This document shows positions 16,809-24,475 of a stretch of DNA of 38,616 nucleotides, piece by piece. The notes under the pieces are model-generated. The model was not told where the DNA came from. It was given only the letters and a program-made list of their open reading frames with translations, and did no database searches. A program made the translations under genes and the position numbers. The stretch comes from an uncultured Lachnospiraceae bacterium (GTDB taxonomy: Bacteria; Bacillota; Clostridia; Lachnospirales; Lachnospiraceae): contig CACZJD010000038.1 of assembly GCA_902781325.1 (NCBI GenBank), positions 1 through 38,616 on the forward strand, read 5' to 3'. Within the stretch, counting starts at the first letter, position 1. Each line of letters opens with the position of its first letter.

Positions 16809-16913
16809 TCAGTCCTCCATCATATACTCTTCATACTCGGCCTCGCTTGCGAACAAAATATAGCGGCCGTTAACAAATCCCATGTAACCGTCTTCGTTCA
16901 GATATCCTTTCAT
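16809..16913 (-). CDS. 34-residue acidic small protein of unknown function
   Basis: The protein reads MKGYLNEDGYMGFVNGRYIL then FASEAEYEEYMMED. I chose the ATG at 16913 because AAGGAGG lies seven bases upstream; a longer frame without a ribosome binding site exists but reads through the control region. The pattern GYMGFVNGRYILF followed by a glutamate/tyrosine-rich tail looks like a folded beta-hairpin and helix rather than random sequence, and I have an impression of similar small proteins in Clostridia but cannot name a family. It precedes the 23-residue peptide gene and faces the SH3b gene across a promoter region with TATAGA at about 16962-16967 on this strand. Confidence 0.6.
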   Translation of the reverse strand: MKGYLNEDGYMGFVNGRYILFASEAEYEEYMMED

Positions 16914-16975
16914 AGCAGACCTCCTTGTGTAAATCTGTTTGCTTCCTTCTATGGTCTTAATTCTATACGAGGAGG

Positions 16976-17008
16976 TGTACATATGTTTGTACAGGGACGC
17001 TTCCCTGT
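16976..17008. promoter_or_regulatory. Candidate operator between divergent small genes
   Basis: Two TGTACA palindromes (16976-16981 and 16988-16993) are separated by six bases, and the second overlaps a perfect seven-base inverted repeat ACAGGGA-CGCT-TCCCTGT (16991-17008). The block lies just upstream of the TATAGA that would serve the 34-residue gene, where a regulator could act. No cognate regulator can be named. Confidence 0.4.
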
Positions 17009-17190
17009 ATTCCCCGGATTTTTTTTTCAGCTTTTTCGTGGAAATACTGATTCGGCCCAGTATATAATGATAGAAACAACAAAAGAGCGGTCCGGCACGG
17101 CGGCCGGCTGACTCTGAAAAATAATGCGGACCGTCAATGAGCCGCATATTTATAAAAGAAAATTTCAACGTTCACGAAAGGAGAATTAAG

Positions 17191-17490
17191 ATGAGCGACA
17201 TGATGGAAAACAAACTGAATGCAGAAGAGCTTACAGAAGTAACCGGCGGAGTAGGAAGACAGGAGATCGACGTTAAGAGCATCACTCCCATTTGGGTAAA
17301 GGTCACGGCTTCCAGCCTGAACTGCAGATATACCCCCAACGGCCCGATCGCCAAGACCTATGAGTATGGCCACAAGCTGAAAGTCGACGGAATCACCGCA
17401 GACGGCAAGTGGTACAGACTGCTGATCAACGATCCCCGCGGCGGCACTTGCTATGCTTTCATCTTCAAACAGTACACACAGAAGATCTGA
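17191..17490 (+). CDS. Double-glycine leader peptide fused to a bacterial SH3 domain
   Basis: A 99-residue product. The first 20 residues, MSDMMENKLNAEELTEVTGG, match the double-glycine leader type (L..EEL..V.GG) recognised by C39-peptidase ABC exporters, with cleavage expected after GG. The 79-residue remainder contains an SH3b domain (about 36-96): LNCRYTPNGPIAKTYEYGHK, then VDGITADGKWYRLLI and a final beta strand. Two cysteines could form a disulfide. The start at 17191 is supported by GAAAGGAG seven bases upstream; a longer frame from 17137 lacks a site. A TATAAT at 17063-17068 and a leader with a seven-base inverted repeat (17088-17094 with 17127-17133) precede it. No C39 exporter is in the window. 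Likely a secreted, wall-binding or bacteriocin-like protein; that function is inferred. Confidence 0.75.
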   Translation: MSDMMENKLNAEELTEVTGGVGRQEIDVKSITPIWVKVTASSLNCRYTPNGPIAKTYEYGHKLKVDGITADGKWYRLLINDPRGGTCYAFIFKQYTQKI

Positions 17491-17534
17491 TCGCGGATCT
17501 GAGCTCCGGATAAATCTCACAAGACATAAAACAG

Positions 17535-17574
17535 CCCTGCAGGCCTTCCAAAAGGCCCGCAGGGTTTTCTTTTC
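17535..17574 (+). terminator. Bidirectional terminator between convergent genes
   Basis: The stem CCCTGC-GGCCTT (17535-17547) pairs with AAGGCC-GCAGGG (17552-17564), each arm carrying one unpaired base, and is followed by TTTTCTTTT. On the minus strand the stem is followed by GCTGTTTTAT, so it can also end the Na/Pi transporter operon. Confidence 0.9.
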
Positions 17575-17594
17575 CACTTTTGCTTTTCCGGCGG

Positions 17595-19340
17595 TCAATC
17601 GAGTTCCGCGAACTTATCCTCAAAGAGCGCCTTGATCCTGTCGTACTGTTCCTGTGTCGGCGGAACCTCCTGCTCCGGGGAAGTCCGCAGAATGTGTCTT
17701 GCTATACTGTCGCACCGGTCGATGATCCTCTCATATCCCGTGCAGATCTCCGAAAACACGATGTTTCCTTCCTGGCTGCAGATGCCGGAATGAAGTCTTC
17801 TGACACTTCTTCTGTTGATCTTTCCCAGCATGTCCGTGATGACTTCTCTGTACACCTGGATCGTGCCCGCAAGCCTCGTGTTCCGGGTAGAATAATCGTG
17901 GACGGTTGCTCCGAGGATCTCCTGAACCGCGCTGCCGAACATATTCAGATCCCTGCACGCCTCGTCGGAGAAGGCGTTTCCATCCTTCCTGAAATCGAGG
18001 AAGCTGTCCTTCATAGCCGTGATCTTTTCCGCCATTTCCGCGTAATTGTTGATGGCTCCGCTGAGCAGCGAAAGCGTTGTGGCGTCCTTATCCTGCATTT
18101 TCTGCTGAGAGAGACGCAGACAGTATTTTCTGAGCTGAGAAACGTATCTTTCTGTCTTCTCTCCCAGCTCCCTGACTCTGTCGGGCTGCTCCGAAAGATT
18201 TTGTCCGATCATTTCCAGATAAGCGTCAAAATATTCCTGGACCGCATCTCCCAGCATAGCCGAAGCCGTCAGGACCTGATCAAGCGCAAAAGCGGGGTTG
18301 GACAGGAACAGCGGGTTGAGCATAGTGAGCGTATTTGCTTCTTCCTCGCGTTCTTTCGCGTTGAAGGGAAGGACAATGTGCACCAGTTTGACAAGGAAGT
18401 CCCCCAGCGGCAAAAAGACTGCACTCCCGACCAGATTGATCAGTGTGTGGAACGCCGCGATTCCGACCGCTCCTGTCTCGGCCTTGAGAAAAGGAATACC
18501 CACCATCGCATTGATCAGGTAGAAGATCACCAAAAACAAAGCATTTCTAATCAGGTTGTAGAACAGATGGACCAGCGCCGCCCTCTTTCCCCTGTTGTTG
18601 AAGCCGAGGGAGGCAAGAATAGCAGTCAGGCAGGTTCCGAGCTGGGCGCCGCAGACGATCGGGATCGCCATGGAATAGGTCACACCGACTGACATCGCTA
18701 AAGCCTGCAGAATACCGATCGCTGCCGCTGAACTCTGGATAAGGAGCGTGCACGCAACACCTACAAGAACGCCAAGGAACGGATTTGAAAAGCTGAACAT
18801 CATCTTATTAAAAGCCGGAACGTTCTGGAGGGGCGCCACCGCGTTGCTCATCGTGTCCATGCCGATCATCATAACGGAAAATCCCACGACGATCGTTCCG
18901 ATCGACCTCTTCTTGGCGCTTTTGGCGAACATCAGGTACACCACGCCGCCGATCGCAAGGAACGGAGTAAATGAAGAGGGTTTGAGAAGCATCAGCAGGA
19001 AAGATCCTCCAAGGGAATTAAGGCTGAGCAGCCATGCCGTCGCCGTAGTTCCCAGGTTTGCGCCGATCATGACTCCGACTGACTGCGCAACAGTTATGAT
19101 CTCGGAATTAACAAGACCTACCGTCATGACCGTAGTCACGGATGACTGGACAAATACAGCCAGAAGGGTTCCGAAAGCCCATCCTGCAATGCGTTTGCCG
19201 GTGAGTTTGTCAATCGCCCCGCTCAGGCTCCCGCCGGCCATCTGCGTCAATGTATCACTCATCACATTCATGCCGAATATGAACAGCGCAAGTCCGCTCA
19301 GCATTCCTGTTATAAGTTCAAAAATCTGTGTTCCACTCAT
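17595..19340 (-). CDS. Na/Pi-cotransporter family protein with PhoU-like C-terminal domain
   Basis: A 581-residue membrane protein of the NptA/PNaS family. The N-terminal 310 residues hold two inverted Na/Pi repeats with the diagnostic QSS motifs at 65-67 and 202-204, and GANLGTT (93-99) and GAQLGT paired with them. From about 350 to 560 the protein is soluble and helical, resembling PhoU, as in many bacterial members. The family takes up phosphate with sodium or modulates phosphate levels. The ATG lies 27 bases after the stop of the GH13 gene with AAAGGA before it, so it is probably the last gene of the GT4-GH13 operon; the functional link between them is unclear. An alternative role in cyclic-nucleotide or other anion transport cannot be excluded. 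Confidence 0.88.
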   Translation of the reverse strand: MSGTQIFELITGMLSGLALFIFGMNVMSDTLTQMAGGSLSGAIDKLTGKRIAGWAFGTLLAVFVQSSVTTVMTVGLVNSEIITVAQSVGVMIGANLGTTATAWLLSLNSLGGSFLLMLLKPSSFTPFLAIGGVVYLMFAKSAKKRSIGTIVVGFSVMMIGMDTMSNAVAPLQNVPAFNKMMFSFSNPFLGVLVGVACTLLIQSSAAAIGILQALAMSVGVTYSMAIPIVCGAQLGTCLTAILASLGFNNRGKRAALVHLFYNLIRNALFLVIFYLINAMVGIPFLKAETGAVGIAAFHTLINLVGSAVFLPLGDFLVKLVHIVLPFNAKEREEEANTLTMLNPLFLSNPAFALDQVLTASAMLGDAVQEYFDAYLEMIGQNLSEQPDRVRELGEKTERYVSQLRKYCLRLSQQKMQDKDATTLSLLSGAINNYAEMAEKITAMKDSFLDFRKDGNAFSDEACRDLNMFGSAVQEILGATVHDYSTRNTRLAGTIQVYREVITDMLGKINRRSVRRLHSGICSQEGNIVFSEICTGYERIIDRCDSIARHILRTSPEQEVPPTQEQYDRIKALFEDKFAELD

Positions 19341-19367
19341 AATAAATCCTTTGTATCGCTTCTTGTA

Positions 19368-21122
19368 CTAATGCTTTTCCTCTGTCTGCGGCTGCTGCCG
19401 TTTTCGGAACTTCCAGACCTGCACCTCATAGGGATGCAGTTTCCCCGGGATACCGGCTCCTGTATTCTCTGCCGGCGCAGTCTTCATTTCTTCCTCGGAA
19501 ATATAATTGTCCAGGATCAGCTTTCCCTTCGCCATGTTAAAGCCTCTCGGCGCGGGATAGTGCACCTCCTGCGTGGAGAAAGAACAAATTACCAGGATCC
19601 TCTCCTCGCGTCCCTGCTCTTTGTCCTCATATTTCCTCTCATACATATAGATCTTGCTGCTGCCGCGGAAGTATTCCCTGTAAGTGCCCCACAGCAGTGT
19701 TTTGCTCCGCTTTCTCAGCGCCAGGCACCTTCTGTAGAAATTCAGGATGCTCAACGGGTCCCTGTCTTCCGTCTCCGCGTTGATATAGGAGTGGTTGGGA
19801 TTGACATAGAACCAGGGCTTTCCTGTAGTAAATCCGGCGTTCGGGCCGTCCGTCCACTGCACGGGCGTCCTGGCGGAATCCCGCGTCGATACATGGATCC
19901 GCTCAAGCCTGCGCTCCACCGAATCCTTCAGGAAAAATGAATTATACGCGTTCTTAGCCGCCACATCTATGTATTTGTCTATGGAGTTGAGCGCGATATT
20001 GGTCATGCCCAGCTCCTGTCCCTGGTACAGAAAGGGCGTTCCGCGCTGCAGGATGTAACAGGCCGCCAGCATAGAGCCCGACGCCCTCCAATAGCGGCGA
20101 TTGCCGTATCGGCTCACGACGCGGGGATGATCGTGGTTTTCAAAATAGAGCGCGAACCACGCCTTCCCCTGCAGCCCGTACTGCCACCGGCGGAAAGCTC
20201 TCTTGAGCTTGCGCAGCCTGAATCCGTGATATACATATTCCGTCATGAAACAGTCCGCGAACATGGTGTCAAACTGGATCAGCATATCCAGGACCCGTTC
20301 CCGCCCGCCGATGTAGGTGAGCGCTGTCTTCACCGAGGTAAAGGGCGCCTCTCCGATCTGTACGGCACCGTACTCCTTCGCCACCTCGCGGAACTCTTTC
20401 AGATAACTGTGCAGGTTGGGGCCGTCCTTGTAAAAAGGCAGGCCGTTGATCGCGGGCACGAAGGACCAGCCGTCCGGCATATCCGGATTCTTGGAGATAA
20501 AATTGATGACATCCTCCCGGAATCCGTCAACACCCAGATCCAGCCAGAAGCGCATGATGCTCTTAACCTCTTCACGCACTTGGGGATTGTCCATGTTGAG
20601 ATCGGGCTGTTTTTTGGCAAAGACGTGCAGATAATACTGCTTTCTCTGCTCGTTGTATTCCCACGCAATACCCTCGAACTGGCTGTACCAGTTGTTGGGC
20701 GGAAGCTTTTCCTCTCCCTTGAAGCGCGGATCCCGCCAGATATAGTAATCGCTGTAGGGATTGTCTTTCCCCTTGCAGCTCTCGATAAACCAGGGGTGCT
20801 CGTCGGAAGTGTGATTGATCACCAGATCGAGCAGCACCTTCAGCCCCAGCTCATGCGCCCGGTCCAGCACTTTTTTGAACTGGTCGAGGGTTCCGTAGTC
20901 GGGATGGATATCCTTGTAGTCGGAGATATCATACCCGTAGTCCGCATTGGGCGAAGGGTAGATCGGGCTGAACCAGATGCCGTCCACGCCCAGATCCTTT
21001 ATATATTCCAGCTTGTCATAGACGCCGTACAGATCGCCGATCCCGTCTCCGTTTCCGTCGCAGAAGCTGCGGATCCAGATCTGGTAGAAAGACATCTTCC
21101 GGAAATCATATTGCTTTTTCAC
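19368..21122 (-). CDS. GH13 alpha-glucosidase (oligo-1,6-glucosidase type)
   Basis: A 584-residue cytosolic GH13 enzyme without a signal peptide. Conserved regions are visible in order: DLVINHTS (99-106), GVDGFREDVINF with nucleophile D204, VQIGEAP with acid/base E258, and FENHDHPR with D331. The calcium-binding-like DGNGDGIGD segment is at 22-30. This pattern fits oligo-1,6-glucosidase, trehalose-6-phosphate hydrolase or sucrose isomerase relatives; VINHTSDEH points to alpha-glucosidases acting on maltose or isomaltose oligomers. The start overlaps the stop of the GT4 gene by four bases. Coupling to a glycosyltransferase suggests turnover of an alpha-glucan or glycolipid, but the substrate cannot be fixed from sequence. 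Confidence 0.92.
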   Translation of the reverse strand: MKKQYDFRKMSFYQIWIRSFCDGNGDGIGDLYGVYDKLEYIKDLGVDGIWFSPIYPSPNADYGYDISDYKDIHPDYGTLDQFKKVLDRAHELGLKVLLDLVINHTSDEHPWFIESCKGKDNPYSDYYIWRDPRFKGEEKLPPNNWYSQFEGIAWEYNEQRKQYYLHVFAKKQPDLNMDNPQVREEVKSIMRFWLDLGVDGFREDVINFISKNPDMPDGWSFVPAINGLPFYKDGPNLHSYLKEFREVAKEYGAVQIGEAPFTSVKTALTYIGGRERVLDMLIQFDTMFADCFMTEYVYHGFRLRKLKRAFRRWQYGLQGKAWFALYFENHDHPRVVSRYGNRRYWRASGSMLAACYILQRGTPFLYQGQELGMTNIALNSIDKYIDVAAKNAYNSFFLKDSVERRLERIHVSTRDSARTPVQWTDGPNAGFTTGKPWFYVNPNHSYINAETEDRDPLSILNFYRRCLALRKRSKTLLWGTYREYFRGSSKIYMYERKYEDKEQGREERILVICSFSTQEVHYPAPRGFNMAKGKLILDNYISEEEMKTAPAENTGAGIPGKLHPYEVQVWKFRKRQQPQTEEKH

Positions 21123-22537
21123 TTCTTAAAGAGCTCCTCTGTCTCAGTCCAAAGATCCTCGGCGATATCCTCCCAGCGAAGTTTCTGTGCGTCCAGGGCT
21201 TTGATCCCGGCTTTCGTGTACTCCATCATTGTCAGCGCCTTGCTCCGCATATCCCTAAGCCCTTCTCTGACATTTGTGCGCACTTTGTTCTCTTCTTCCA
21301 TAGCCTTTGCGACGATCTTCACCATATTGTCCGTCATCTGCTCCTTGCGGTGCGGCATGGCTCCGATCTTATTCCTGGCCAAAATATACTGATAGCGCTC
21401 GTACGCTTTCGCCACGCACTCCTCCCAGGAGAGATAGATCTCGTCCATCGCGTGCTGTCCGACGTCGTGTACGTGGTCCAGGTCGCCGCAGAGCCTCTTT
21501 AAAAGCTCCGCCATAGCTTCCGCGGACTCCTCGATGATAAATCCGTTGCGGTCATCCGTGATTCCCTCCGCCGCGCAGGAATCTTTGATCAGAACACTTG
21601 CCAGTCCGCAGGCTGCAGCCTCGCGCACCACAAGGCCGTTGGTGTCGAAAGTCGACGGGAACAGGAACAGGTCGGCTCTGGTGTTCCATGCGCGCAGCGT
21701 TTCCCTGTCATAAATCGGTCCTGTAAAGAAGACCTTGGGGGCACTGCCTCCCATCAGTCCCAATTCCTTCGCTTTATGCTCCAGCACCAGTTGGTCGGGA
21801 CCTTTGCCGACAAATACCATCCTGAAGTCCTGTCCGCTGTCCGCAAGAATCTTCAGAGCGTCCAGGATCAGCGGCAGATTCTTGTAATTGATGATCCTGC
21901 CGACATAAAGGAACATCGGAACGTCCTCCGGCAGATCATAGCCGGCCGTCACTTTTTTGACAGTTTCGCTGTCCACCCTGCCTTTGGCAAAGTCCACGCC
22001 GTTGTTCATCACACGGTAATCACCCTGAAAACCCAGTGCCTGCAGGGACTTACCCGCGCCGTCGCTGACCGTCCAGACTTCATCGCATGCTTCGATATTG
22101 CCGACCATAGCTTTGATCGTCTCTTCAGCGATCAGGTTGATCTTGGCGGCCCTGCGGATGTCGATGTCATACTTCGTGTGATAGGTAAAGACGACCGGCG
22201 CGCCGGTCATCTCGCGGACAAGCCTCGCCACCACCATCGAGGACGCGGGTCCGTGTGCGTGAATGATATCGGGCTTGAATGCCGCAAGTCTCGATACGGC
22301 TTTCCCCACCAGAGGGTTGCCGGTCCTGTATCCGTTTGTCTGCGCCGCGGTGTCAAAACTCGGATAGGCCACGACCTCATACGGATACTCGTCATATTTC
22401 CCGTCCGGATACTCGGGAGTGCCGACTTCGATCTCAGCGCCGTAATCGCGCATCATATAGTCGGCGTAGTTCATCATTACATTTACGACGCCGTCAATGA
22501 CCGGCGGAAAAGATTCATTTAACAGGCATACTTTCAT
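21119..22537 (-). CDS. GT4-family glycosyltransferase
   Basis: A 472-residue retaining glycosyltransferase of GT-B fold. The start at 22537 (MKVCLLNESFPPVIDGVVN) has AGGAGGT upstream; the reading frame extends further but only as a shadow of paaK. The acceptor domain has HAHGPAS near 94-100 and HTKYD near 120-124; the nucleotide-sugar domain has VGRIINYKN (212-220) and GKGP. The usual E-x7-E motif appears as D298-x7-E306 in FDTNGLVVREAAACG, an aspartate replacing the first glutamate. The last 100 residues are a helical extension rich in charged residues. Similar enzymes make glucosyl-diacylglycerols or alpha-glucan; the product is uncertain. It leads an operon with GH13 and the Na/Pi transporter. 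Confidence 0.9.
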   Translation of the reverse strand: MKVCLLNESFPPVIDGVVNVMMNYADYMMRDYGAEIEVGTPEYPDGKYDEYPYEVVAYPSFDTAAQTNGYRTGNPLVGKAVSRLAAFKPDIIHAHGPASSMVVARLVREMTGAPVVFTYHTKYDIDIRRAAKINLIAEETIKAMVGNIEACDEVWTVSDGAGKSLQALGFQGDYRVMNNGVDFAKGRVDSETVKKVTAGYDLPEDVPMFLYVGRIINYKNLPLILDALKILADSGQDFRMVFVGKGPDQLVLEHKAKELGLMGGSAPKVFFTGPIYDRETLRAWNTRADLFLFPSTFDTNGLVVREAAACGLASVLIKDSCAAEGITDDRNGFIIEESAEAMAELLKRLCGDLDHVHDVGQHAMDEIYLSWEECVAKAYERYQYILARNKIGAMPHRKEQMTDNMVKIVAKAMEEENKVRTNVREGLRDMRSKALTMMEYTKAGIKALDAQKLRWEDIAEDLWTETEELFKK

Positions 22538-22585
22538 CAGTTTACCTCCTGTATGGTTTGCTAATGTCTCACTTTTTAGTATAGC

Positions 22586-22615
22586 AAAAAAGACAGGCGG
22601 CCGCGCCTGTCTTTT
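22586..22615 (-). terminator. Terminator after paaK
   Basis: A perfect 11-base inverted repeat, AAAAGACAGGC (22588-22598) and GCCTGTCTTTT (22605-22615), with a six-base loop; on the minus strand the stem ends in six T. It lies 36 bases after the paaK stop. A TATACT just beyond it (22578-22583, minus strand) may be the -10 of the GT4 operon. Confidence 0.93.
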
Positions 22616-22650
22616 CCACTTTAAAATACTGTTTTGACCGCTGTTTTTTA

Positions 22651-23886
22651 TTATTGGAAGCGTTCGTCGATGACTCTCTTGGACTTCTTCTCGCTTCTGG
22701 GCAGGAAACCGAGTTCCACAACATAGACGATAGGGGTGAAACCGATCTTGCTCTTGACCGCTGCCGCGACCTGCTGCTGCAGAGCCTTGAAGTCGTTGCT
22801 TCCGCTGGTCTCGACGTAAATACGCATACTGTCTTTTCCGTCGAGATGGGAGATGCGGATCTGGTACTCGCTGGAGAGCTCGGGGAAAGTGCCCAGGATC
22901 TCTTCGATCTGCTTGGGGAATACGTTGACGCCCTTGATCTTCATCATATCGTCGCTTCGGCCGGTGATCACATCGATGCGCGGGAATTTGCTGCCGCAAG
23001 GGCACTCGCCCGGAATGATCCTGGAGAGGTCGTGCGTGCGGAAGCGGATGAGCGGCGCGCCCTCTTTAACAAGCGTCGTGATGACGATCTCGCCCCACTC
23101 GCCGTCGGGGACATTCTTTCCAGTCGCCGGATCGATGATCTCCAGATACAGGTAGTCGTCCCAATAGTGCATACCGGTGTCATATTTGCAGTTGATGCCG
23201 ATGCCGGGTCCGTAAATCTCAGTCAGCCCGTAAATATCATACAGTTCAATGCCAAGTTCTGTGGAAATGCGCTTGCGCATCTTCTCGCCCCAGCGTTCTG
23301 AACCGATGACGCCCTTTTTGAGGTGGATCTTATCAGCGATGCCTCTCTTTTCGATCTCTTCCGCCAGAAGAAGGGCGTAGGAGGACGTCGCGCACAGAAC
23401 CGTGGACTTAAGGTCCATCATCATCTGCAGCTGCTTGTTGGTATTGCCGGGTCCCATAGGGATCGCCATCGCGCCGAGCTTTTCGCAGCCGTTCTGGAAG
23501 CCGATACCGGCAGTCCACAGGCCGTAGCCGGGCGTGATATGAATGCGGTCCTTTTTTGTGATTCCCGCAAACTCATAGCATCTCTTGAACATCTCGCCCC
23601 AGTCGTCGACGTCCTTGGCGGTATAGGGAATAATTACAGGCATTCCCGTTGTACCGGATGATGAATGGATCCTGACGACCTCATCTTCTTTGCAAGTCAT
23701 AAGTCCGAGCGGATATGCTTCGCGAAGATCCTGCTTTTCGGAAAAAGGCAGATTCAGGAAGTCCTCAACACTGCTGACGTGGTCTACGCCGGCCTCTTTG
23801 AGGCGTTTTCCGTAGAAGTTGTCCGCCGCGATCAGACGCTGGATCTGATGATTTACCTGCGCCAACTGTTTTTCATTAATCTGCAT
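22651..23886 (-). CDS. paaK: Phenylacetate-CoA ligase
   Basis: A 411-residue AMP-forming acyl-CoA ligase. The phosphate-binding loop is HSSSGTTG (74-81), the adenylation motif YDIYGLTEIYGPG is near 217-229, and TGRSDDMMKIKGVNVFP is near 325 where the C-terminal domain starts; the end carries KSKRV, with the catalytic lysine region. It converts arylacetates such as phenylacetate or indoleacetate to CoA thioesters with ATP, or the reverse with energy gain. It is the third gene after iorA and iorB, starting one base after the iorB stop, the classic arrangement for aryl pyruvate fermentation. A terminator follows. Confidence 0.95.
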   Translation of the reverse strand: MQINEKQLAQVNHQIQRLIAADNFYGKRLKEAGVDHVSSVEDFLNLPFSEKQDLREAYPLGLMTCKEDEVVRIHSSSGTTGMPVIIPYTAKDVDDWGEMFKRCYEFAGITKKDRIHITPGYGLWTAGIGFQNGCEKLGAMAIPMGPGNTNKQLQMMMDLKSTVLCATSSYALLLAEEIEKRGIADKIHLKKGVIGSERWGEKMRKRISTELGIELYDIYGLTEIYGPGIGINCKYDTGMHYWDDYLYLEIIDPATGKNVPDGEWGEIVITTLVKEGAPLIRFRTHDLSRIIPGECPCGSKFPRIDVITGRSDDMMKIKGVNVFPKQIEEILGTFPELSSEYQIRISHLDGKDSMRIYVETSGSNDFKALQQQVAAAVKSKIGFTPIVYVVELGFLPRSEKKSKRVIDERFQ

Positions 23887-23887
23887 T

Positions 23888-24475
23888 TCATTTTCCCCCC
23901 TTGCTCCAGGATAATGCTTTTTTATTCAGTTCAAGGAACTTCTCCGGGACCTTCACCTTCTCCCGGATCGCATTCTCGAGATCGCTCTCTTCAAGTCCCA
24001 GCTCTCCGCTTCTTAGTGCCGCGCCGAGAAGTACGACGTTCAACACTTTGGCAGAGCCAAGTTCGTCCGCGGCTTTATCCGCGTCCACTATGGTCAGATG
24101 CTCCACATTGGCTTTCAGGTACTCCACCATAGCTTCCGCGTCATATTTTGACTGGCCGATCATCGCGCTCACCGGCATGACCGGTCTGCTGCTGACCACC
24201 ACTGCACCGCCCTGTTTCAGGAATGGAAGCTGTCTTACCGTCTCGCCGGGTTCAAAACCGATGATCAAATCGACTTCTCCCTTGCCGATGAGCGGGGAAT
24301 TGATCCCTTCTCCGAGCCTTAAGTGGCTGAAAACACTGCCGCCGCGCTGTGCCATACCGATGGTCTCAGCGGTCTTGATCGGAATATCCTTGTCCATTGC
24401 CGCTGTAGCGATCAGTCTCGATGCCAAAATAGTGCCCTGTCCGCCTACGCCGCACAAAATAATGTTCTTACTCAT
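23888..24475 (-). CDS. iorB: Indolepyruvate:ferredoxin oxidoreductase subunit beta
   Basis: A 195-residue protein of the pyruvate/ketoacid oxidoreductase gamma-domain family. The start MSKNIILCGVGGQGTILASR has the diagnostic GVGGQG, followed by TIGMAQRGGSVFSHLR and the GFEPGE segment near 92-97. I chose ATG 24475 because upstream codons of the frame are only a shadow of iorA. It overlaps iorA by eight bases and is followed at once by paaK. With IorA it oxidises aryl pyruvates to aryl-acetyl-CoA, reducing ferredoxin in the cytosol. Confidence 0.95.
   Translation of the reverse strand: MSKNIILCGVGGQGTILASRLIATAAMDKDIPIKTAETIGMAQRGGSVFSHLRLGEGINSPLIGKGEVDLIIGFEPGETVRQLPFLKQGGAVVVSSRPVMPVSAMIGQSKYDAEAMVEYLKANVEHLTIVDADKAADELGSAKVLNVVLLGAALRSGELGLEESDLENAIREKVKVPEKFLELNKKALSWSKGGK

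Noticed and set aside
22538-23005. N-terminal extension of the GT4 protein
   Set aside because: The upstream codons lie opposite frames of paaK and its terminator, without a ribosome binding site; the ATG at 22537 has a strong one and starts the GT4 fold.
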